Origin: Microbulbifer celer
GTDB lineage: Bacteria; Pseudomonadota; Gammaproteobacteria; Pseudomonadales; Cellvibrionaceae
NCBI RefSeq assembly: GCF_020991125.1
Contig: NZ_CP087715.1
Coordinates: forward strand, 2,073,501-2,137,500
Reading direction: 5' to 3'
DNA length: 64,000 nucleotides
Position numbers and translations under genes: made by a program. The notes under the pieces are model-generated. The model did no database searches. It saw only the letters and a program-made list of their open reading frames with translations, and was not told where the DNA came from. This document shows positions 59,642-64,000 of this stretch, piece by piece. The first letter of the stretch is position 1; each line of letters starts with the position of its first letter.

Positions 59642-60328
59642 ATGACCGACCACAGTAACAGCAACGTGGTTGACCTCTTCACCGGCAAGCCTATCGAAAC
59701 TTCAGAGAATCTGCGGTTTATCCGTTTGTCTCCGGAGCTGGATGGCTTGGAAATGCTCTACTCCAACAATTCCAGTGGATCTGACCTTTACAGCCTGAAA
59801 ATCCTTTGCTGGGGGCTTCGTGCCAATGGTGATGTGGTAGGTCTGGTGCCCTGGTTAAACTCCATTGTGGCCTGCCCGGACATCAAGGATCCATTGGATG
59901 GTCGGTTCGAAGGTTACTACGATTCAGGCATCGAGGAGATTTTCCACGAGCCTCCCATCCACAAGATCGTCGAGCTGGAGACTGCGGCGGAATACTTCGA
60001 GTATGAAAACAATCAGGCGGATGAGGTTGTTCAGGAGATTCCGGATACCATCGGTACCCATGCGGTGTTTATGGACCTGGATAAGGAAAACCTGACGCTC
60101 ACTGAAGTCGTAAGCTGGCGCTTGTTTGCCAGCGGTGAAATTCACGGCATGCTGATTGATCACAACAGTGTGGAAACAACACCGGTGCTGCCGGGGGATG
60201 ATTGCCTTTACCCTGCGCAGGAGGCCGAGTGTTTCCGTTACTTCTTCCAACACCACATCGCCAACAAGATCAAATCCGAGGACCCCGAGGCCCTGGCTGC
60301 GATCGCGGCGCTTGTCACTTCGCCCTGA
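59642..60328 (+). CDS. Hypothetical acidic protein of unknown family
   Basis: 228 residues, strongly acidic, no signal peptide or helices that cross the membrane. It has two similar-sounding halves, ILCWGLRANGDVVGLVPWLN and SWRLFASGEIHGMLIDHN, each followed by a tyrosine- or histidine-rich segment, suggesting an internal repeat of about 100 residues. I do not recognise the family. A strong AAGGAGGTG precedes the ATG and a hairpin terminator follows, so it is a well-formed single-gene unit. Confidence 0.85.
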   Translation: MTDHSNSNVVDLFTGKPIETSENLRFIRLSPELDGLEMLYSNNSSGSDLYSLKILCWGLRANGDVVGLVPWLNSIVACPDIKDPLDGRFEGYYDSGIEEIFHEPPIHKIVELETAAEYFEYENNQADEVVQEIPDTIGTHAVFMDLDKENLTLTEVVSWRLFASGEIHGMLIDHNSVETTPVLPGDDCLYPAQEAECFRYFFQHHIANKIKSEDPEALAAIAALVTSP

Positions 60329-60353
60329 ACAACTTCCCTCATATTCCAAATGC

Positions 60354-60382
60354 AACAAGGGCGACCAGGGGTCGCCCTTGTT
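60354..60382. terminator. Bidirectional terminator between convergent genes
   Basis: AACAAGGGCGACC / GGTCGCCCTTGTT around a 3-nt loop, lying between the stop at 60328 (plus) and the tusA stop at 60399 (minus). Confidence 0.8.
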
Positions 60383-60398
60383 AATCCAGGGGCACGAA

Positions 60399-60653
60399 TC
60401 AAACGTCCGCTTTTTTGATCCAATAAATAAACTCATCATTCTCCTCGGCATGCTGTATCAGCTCGTAACCGAGAAACTGGCAAAATTTTGGAATGTCGCG
60501 CTGCGTGGACGGGTCTGTGGCAAACACCTGCAGCACTTCGCCATCGGCGACTTTGCGCACCGCGGCATGGAGCATCATAACGGGCTCCGGGCACAGCAGG
60601 CCGCGGGCATCGAGGATGTGATCTGAAACTGAGGGGGTTTGATCTGACTTCAT
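60399..60653 (-). CDS. tusA: Sulfur carrier protein TusA
   Basis: 84-residue sulfur carrier that passes persulfide from IscS towards tRNA 2-thiolation and other pathways. The conserved DARGLLCPEPVMMLHAAV holds the carrier Cys in LCPEP. GDVLxV-like GEVLQVFATDPSTQRDIPKF follows, and the protein ends with EFIYWIKK. The start at 60653 (MKSDQTPS) is chosen because 19 more upstream codons have no family match. Confidence 0.95.
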   Translation of the reverse strand: MKSDQTPSVSDHILDARGLLCPEPVMMLHAAVRKVADGEVLQVFATDPSTQRDIPKFCQFLGYELIQHAEENDEFIYWIKKADV

Positions 60654-60810
60654 AAGCGTATTGTCCGGTATTCTACCCGCGCCGTCACCTGTAGATGATG
60701 ACCGGTGCATCCCGGGCGGCTCGACTGATGGCGGCGAAAAAGACTAAACTGCCGTTATCGGTTTCACCAGACATGTTGCAGCTATTCGCTGAATTCAGGG
60801 ATGCACAGCC

Positions 60811-61095
60811 ATGATATACGTACTGATCGAACGGGAAATTGCCGAGGACCTGGAGTCCACCTACGAAGAGGCCGCCCGCCGGCTGCTGGCCAACGCCTAC
60901 CACACCACCGGCTTTGTGGATGGCCACACCTATAACGAACTGGACAACTCCCGCCGTCGTTTCACCCTGTCCAAATGGCGTTCCGTCTTTCACTGGCAGC
61001 AGTGGTACAACAGCGATGAGCGCCGCGAGCAGATGAGACAGCTGGCGCCCCTGCTGGCCCACGAAGAGCGAATTACATTTCTCGAGCGCACATAA
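60811..61095 (+). CDS. Antibiotic biosynthesis monooxygenase (ABM)-type small protein
   Basis: 94 residues with a ferredoxin-like ABM fold: IYVLIEREIAEDLESTYEEA at the N-terminus, FVDGHTYNELDNSRRRFTLS, and WRSVFHWQQWYNSDERREQM. Such proteins are often haem- or quinone-related monooxygenases, but many have no known substrate. It overlaps the convergent hydrolase gene by 23 bp at its 3' end. Confidence 0.75.
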   Translation: MIYVLIEREIAEDLESTYEEAARRLLANAYHTTGFVDGHTYNELDNSRRRFTLSKWRSVFHWQQWYNSDERREQMRQLAPLLAHEERITFLERT

Positions 61096-61729
61096 ACCGA
61101 GCCGCCAGCTCCGCCGCGCTCTGCCAGTGCTGCGACTGCGTGAAGCCACTGGCACGACGCGGCTTGAAATCGTGATCGCCGTCTTCCAGCCAATGACACC
61201 GCACCGCGTCTGACAACGGATACCCTTCAACCTCGTCCCGATTTCCCAGCGCATCCCGTGTGCCCTGCACGATCAGTGTTGGGCAGGTGATATGCTCCAG
61301 ATGCCCGGTGCGCAACTTCTCCGGCTTACCCTGCGGATGGAATGGATACCCGAGACACACCGCCCCGGCCACCCTCCCCGCTTCAAAAGCCTCCTGGGCC
61401 AGCATACTGGCAACCCTGCCCCCCATCGACTTCCCGCCCACAAACAAAGCCTTCGGACCCAGCTCGTCATGGACTCGATCAACCTGCGCGCGGAAACAAT
61501 CCAGCAACACATCCATCTTGTTGGGCGGCCGGCGTTTACCGGATTCGCGGCGCTCTACCATATACGGAAACTCAAACCGAACCACCCCCACACCACGGGC
61601 CACCAGCAACGCCGCCAGCGCCTGCATAAAATCACTATCCATCGGCGCACCCGCACCGTGGGCAAACAGATACCAATGTTCGGGCGCCGTTTCCGGCCTG
61701 TCGACGAGCCATTCTGTGCGCTCCGACAT
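61073..61729 (-). CDS. Alpha/beta hydrolase, KANL3/Tex30 type
   Basis: 218 residues with an alpha/beta fold. The oxyanion region LFAHGAGAPMDSDFM, nucleophile elbow FVGGKSMGGRVASML (Ser in GKSMGG), QGTRDALGN (acid) and the His in EDGDHDFKP make a full catalytic set. Members of this group are often annotated as dienelactone hydrolase-like. The start codon overlaps the yheU stop by one base (TGATG), so they form an operon. Confidence 0.88.
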   Translation of the reverse strand: MSERTEWLVDRPETAPEHWYLFAHGAGAPMDSDFMQALAALLVARGVGVVRFEFPYMVERRESGKRRPPNKMDVLLDCFRAQVDRVHDELGPKALFVGGKSMGGRVASMLAQEAFEAGRVAGAVCLGYPFHPQGKPEKLRTGHLEHITCPTLIVQGTRDALGNRDEVEGYPLSDAVRCHWLEDGDHDFKPRRASGFTQSQHWQSAAELAARFMCAREM

Positions 61730-61971
61730 CAGAAGCTCCCGCCGCCCGGCAGATCTTTCGGCACGTCTTCCGCCAGCACCAGATTCACCGACTCCTCCCC
61801 CGGCTCAAACCAGATCACCACCTGCTTACTCTCCAGCTGGCGGCGCAGGTTTGCCACCTTGTCTTCCAGACTCACCTCCCGCTCCCCGTAATCGGTACCG
61901 TCACGGGTCGCGTATTCTTCCAGCAGGTTTTGCAGGGTTTCGGCGTCTATTTGTTTGTGGGGAATGATCAT
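61729..61971 (-). CDS. yheU: YheU family protein (UPF0270)
   Basis: 80 residues matching E. coli YheU: MIIPHKQIDAETLQNLLEEY, RDGTDYGEREVSLEDKVANL and then KQVVIWFEPGEESVNLV. No function is known. In E. coli, yheU is next to the hydrolase gene yheT, and here too it lies beside an alpha/beta hydrolase. The start at 61971 matches the family; 14 more open codons upstream are not needed. Confidence 0.93.
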   Translation of the reverse strand: MIIPHKQIDAETLQNLLEEYATRDGTDYGEREVSLEDKVANLRRQLESKQVVIWFEPGEESVNLVLAEDVPKDLPGGGSF

Positions 61972-62032
61972 TAATATCTCTACTTCTTTGCAATCTTCTG
62001 GTGATAAGTGCAATACAGGTCAGGTTGCAGGG

Positions 62033-62138
62033 CAAGTGCTGGGGGTTTGTTTTCGAAAGCGTCGGCGACAGGGATGTCGCCGCCGCAGCGTACAGGGATG
62101 TATTCACAGCGGTTTCGAAAACAAACACCCAGTGCTTG
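62033..62138. repeat. Long hairpin repeat, copy 2
   Basis: Same structure as 54099-54210. The arms are CAAGTGCTGGGGGTTTG... against ...CAAACACCCAGTGCTTG, and the centre again reads GCGTCGGCGACAGGGATGTC, then GCCGCAGCGTACAGGGATG. Arm bases differ from copy 1 but remain paired. It lies between the stop at 62224 and the yheU start. Confidence 0.88.
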
Positions 62139-62223
62139 ACCGCCACCCAACCATGAAAAGACCACCAAACCAAAAATGCCCCGGAACAATCCGAGGCACT
62201 CTAACGCTCAAACCTGGTGAAGA

Positions 62224-63030
62224 TCAGCTTTTCGGCTTTCGGAACCGCAGCGTCATACGGTCGCTCTCGCCAATCGCCAGATACTTCTCCTTATCTTCAT
62301 CGCCAAGACGCAGAGACGGCGGCAGCGTCCAGACACCTTTCGGATGATCCGCAGTATCCTTCGGGTTCGCATTGATCTCACTGGACGCCTCCAGCTCAAA
62401 GCCCGCTTTTTCCGCCAGCTCGATCACATAATCCTGAGGCATATAGCCGCTTTTCTTCATCTGATCGCGACTCGTACCCGGCTTCGCCCGGTGCTCTACA
62501 ACCCCCAGGATGCCGCCCGGCTTCAACGCCTTGTAGAACGTCTTGAACGCCGCTTCTTCATTATCGCCGCCCATCCAATTGTGCACATTACGGAACGTCA
62601 GTACCGCATCCGCAGAACCTTCCGGCGCAATCTCACTGTCACCACCGGGCGCAAATTCCGTCAGCTTCACCGCCCCGTAAGTTGCCTTATCGCTCGCCAG
62701 CTTTTCCTCATACACACCGCGATACTTCTTGAAGTAACCGACGTCAGTCTCTTTCGGGAAATGCGCCGCGTAGAAGGTACCTTCATCCTTCAGCATCGGC
62801 GCCAGAATCTCACTGTACCAACCGCCGCCCGGCCAGACCTCCACCACGGTCATGTCCGGTTTCACCTGGAAAAACTCAAGTGTCTCTACCGGGTGTCGAT
62901 ATTCATCCCGCGCCACATATTTCGGCGTGCGATGCTCTCCCTCAACCGCCTTCTCCAGCGCCGCCGAGTGGGCCGCGCCACAAAGAGAGACCGCGCAGGC
63001 CATACCCGCCAACCAGTGTGCAAGCTTCAT
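62224..63030 (-). CDS. Exported class I SAM-dependent methyltransferase-like protein (COG4798 type)
   Basis: 268 residues with an N-terminal signal peptide (LAHWLAGMACAVSLCGAAHS). The methyltransferase-like core has VVEVWPGGGWYSEILAP (SAM motif I, with VWPGGG as in COG4798), DAVLTFRNVHNWMG and LKPGGILGVVEHR. Export of a SAM enzyme is puzzling since SAM is cytoplasmic, but it is typical of this family. The start at 63030 has GGAGTG upstream. Confidence 0.88.
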   Translation of the reverse strand: MKLAHWLAGMACAVSLCGAAHSAALEKAVEGEHRTPKYVARDEYRHPVETLEFFQVKPDMTVVEVWPGGGWYSEILAPMLKDEGTFYAAHFPKETDVGYFKKYRGVYEEKLASDKATYGAVKLTEFAPGGDSEIAPEGSADAVLTFRNVHNWMGGDNEEAAFKTFYKALKPGGILGVVEHRAKPGTSRDQMKKSGYMPQDYVIELAEKAGFELEASSEINANPKDTADHPKGVWTLPPSLRLGDEDKEKYLAIGESDRMTLRFRKPKS

Positions 63031-63182
63031 AATCACTCCGTTTATTGATTATTGATCGGTTTCTTCTCCATCCAGTGATGATTCAACACTGCAGGCCGTG
63101 CCCTGTAAAGACTGTTTTTGCCCACTTGCGGACTGACTGGCTACAATTCAGCTCAGTGTATCAACAGTGATAAGGAAGCCCC

Positions 63183-63713
63183 ATGCAACAGCATTACGTC
63201 ATCTCCATCATCAGCGACGACAAACCCGGCGTCGTGGAGATGCTCTCCGCCGCCGTCGCCGAGAACGGTGGCAACTGGGAAGATAGCCGCATGGCGCACT
63301 TTGCCGGCAAGTTCGCCGGTATCCTGCGAGTCAGTGTCGCCGCCGAGGAAAGTGACAAACTGAAAGACGCGCTCCAGAACCTGGCCGGCGACGACTTCAA
63401 ACTACAGATTGAAAATGCGCTCGCAGTCACCGCCGACAATCGCCAGGCCCTGCAACTGAAGCTGATGGGTAACGACCGCCCCGGCATCGTCAAGGAAATC
63501 TCCCGCGCCCTGGCTGCCCGCAAGATCAACATGGAAAGCCTCGATACCCGCTACGGCAGTACCCCCTGGAGTGGAGAACCTCTGTTTACCGCAGAATGCA
63601 CCATCAGCGTCGCTGAAGACGTGAGTATCGACGGCCTGCACGACGAACTGGACGAAATCGCCGACGAACTCGGAGTCGAGATCGACTGCGAAGACATCTC
63701 TGCCGCGCTATAA
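63183..63713 (+). CDS. gcvR: ACT-domain protein, GcvR-like
   Basis: 176 residues with two ACT domains: HYVISIISDDKPGVVEMLSA (first) and LQLKLMGNDRPGIVKEISRA (second). GcvR represses the glycine cleavage operon through GcvA, while glycine relieves it. The protein here is of normal GcvR length, but no gcv gene is in the window, so the exact regulatory role is inferred. A hairpin terminator follows. Confidence 0.85.
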   Translation: MQQHYVISIISDDKPGVVEMLSAAVAENGGNWEDSRMAHFAGKFAGILRVSVAAEESDKLKDALQNLAGDDFKLQIENALAVTADNRQALQLKLMGNDRPGIVKEISRALAARKINMESLDTRYGSTPWSGEPLFTAECTISVAEDVSIDGLHDELDEIADELGVEIDCEDISAAL

Positions 63714-63726
63714 TCCCCGCCACTCA

Positions 63727-63746
63727 CAGCCCGGTTCCCCGGGCTG
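63727..63746 (+). terminator. Terminator after the ACT-domain gene
   Basis: CAGCCCGG / CCGGGCTG around TTCC, followed by TTTC, 13 bp after the stop. Confidence 0.75.
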
Positions 63747-63828
63747 TTTCACACTCAACAACCGGTCATACTGTACGTGATGCCCTTTCGGGCCTTCACC
63801 TCGAGCGACCGGCGTCAGTACACACGCG

Positions 63829-64000
63829 ATGTTCAAAATAGTCCTGTATCAACCGGAAATTGCCCCCAACACCGGCAATATCATCCGACTCTGCGCCAAT
63901 ACTGGTGCCGAGCTGCACTTGATCGAGCCCCTGGGCTTCACCATGGATGACAAACGGCTGCGCCGCGCCGGGCTCGACTATGCCGAGTACAGCCGCGTGG
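63829..64000 (+). CDS. trmL: tRNA (cytidine/uridine-34-2'-O)-methyltransferase TrmL, N-terminal part (cut by window edge)
   Basis: 57 codons to the window end. [37 protein letters not shown] and then [11 protein letters not shown] form the SPOUT-fold N-terminus of TrmL, which methylates the wobble base of tRNA-Leu. No frame problem is seen. Confidence 0.92.
   Translation, partial: MFKIVLYQPEIAPNTGNIIRLCANTGAELHLIEPLGFTMDDKRLRRAGLDYAEYSRV

Noticed and set aside
1..64000. CRISPR array, prophage or replication origin
   Set aside because: No regularly spaced direct repeats, no phage structural genes, and no dnaA boxes or origin-type genes were seen.

Overview
The window looks like chromosome of a marine gammaproteobacterium of the Cellvibrionales type (a Microbulbifer-like organism is my best guess). 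This is inferred from gene content and order: zipA-smc, a System I ccm cytochrome c maturation operon, a MASE2 class III adenylate cyclase like Pseudomonas CyaB, pdxB-xni-epmC, tusA, yheU, and gcvR followed by trmL. Most of the sequence is GC-rich. Two stretches, about 24.0-27.35 kb and 29.53-30.18 kb, are clearly AT-rich and look foreign.

Layout. 1-4.2 kb: zipA (cut by the window edge) and smc. 4.5-13.1 kb: ccmABCDEFG and ccmHI on the minus strand, separated by yigZ and by two plus-strand tRNA genes (Val, Asp). 13.2-15.8 kb: an HsbR/HsbA-like partner-switching pair (SpoIIE-type phosphatase/kinase plus STAS protein) and a small acidic protein. 16.3-19.5 kb: tRNA-Arg, an SdsA1-type alkyl sulfatase and a LysR regulator. 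19.6-23.9 kb: divergent from that regulator, a pirin, a YcaC-type hydrolase and a second pirin split by an IS3-family element. 24-30.3 kb: an AT-rich operon of a small peptide gene, two unknown genes and a tryptophanase-like lyase; an Orn/Lys/Arg decarboxylase with the stump of an NhaC-type antiporter; and a second, frameshifted copy of the small-peptide gene with its long upstream region. 30.3-34.9 kb: two DUF1254/DUF1214 genes (one frameshifted), a phenol-MetA outer membrane protein and an MscS pseudogene. 35-40.7 kb: a secreted isoaspartyl peptidase and a two-gene RND efflux system. 41-44.7 kb: LysR, a secreted amidohydrolase, an ankyrin protein and a nucleoside deaminase. 44.8-51.6 kb: tRNA-Ser, a nitroreductase, cyaB, queF, a YadGH-type ABC exporter, a tandemly duplicated Gly/Glu tRNA pair and a DUF1499 protein. 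51.6-64 kb: msrB, alaA, an rRNA methyltransferase-like gene, an ATP-NAD kinase family gene, pdxB-xni-epmC, tusA, a KANL3/Tex30-type hydrolase with yheU, a periplasmic methyltransferase, gcvR and the start of trmL.

Non-coding structure. Two dispersed repeat families stand out. One is a 165-bp MITE-like inverted repeat (53921-54085) with a solo 43-bp end at 47433. The other is a hairpin of about 110 bp in two copies (54099 and 62033), whose arms differ between copies yet stay paired while the central part is nearly constant. The lysR-pirin gap holds a perfect 16-bp palindrome and a second inverted repeat, which are good operator candidates.

The best candidate for an undescribed system is the AT-rich locus at 24.5-27.3 kb: a small Cys-containing peptide, two unrecognised proteins and a tryptophanase-type lyase in tight co-linear order. 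The peptide gene and about 270 bp upstream of it recur at 29.8-30.2 kb. No function is claimed for it; the similarity was found by reading the two segments side by side.
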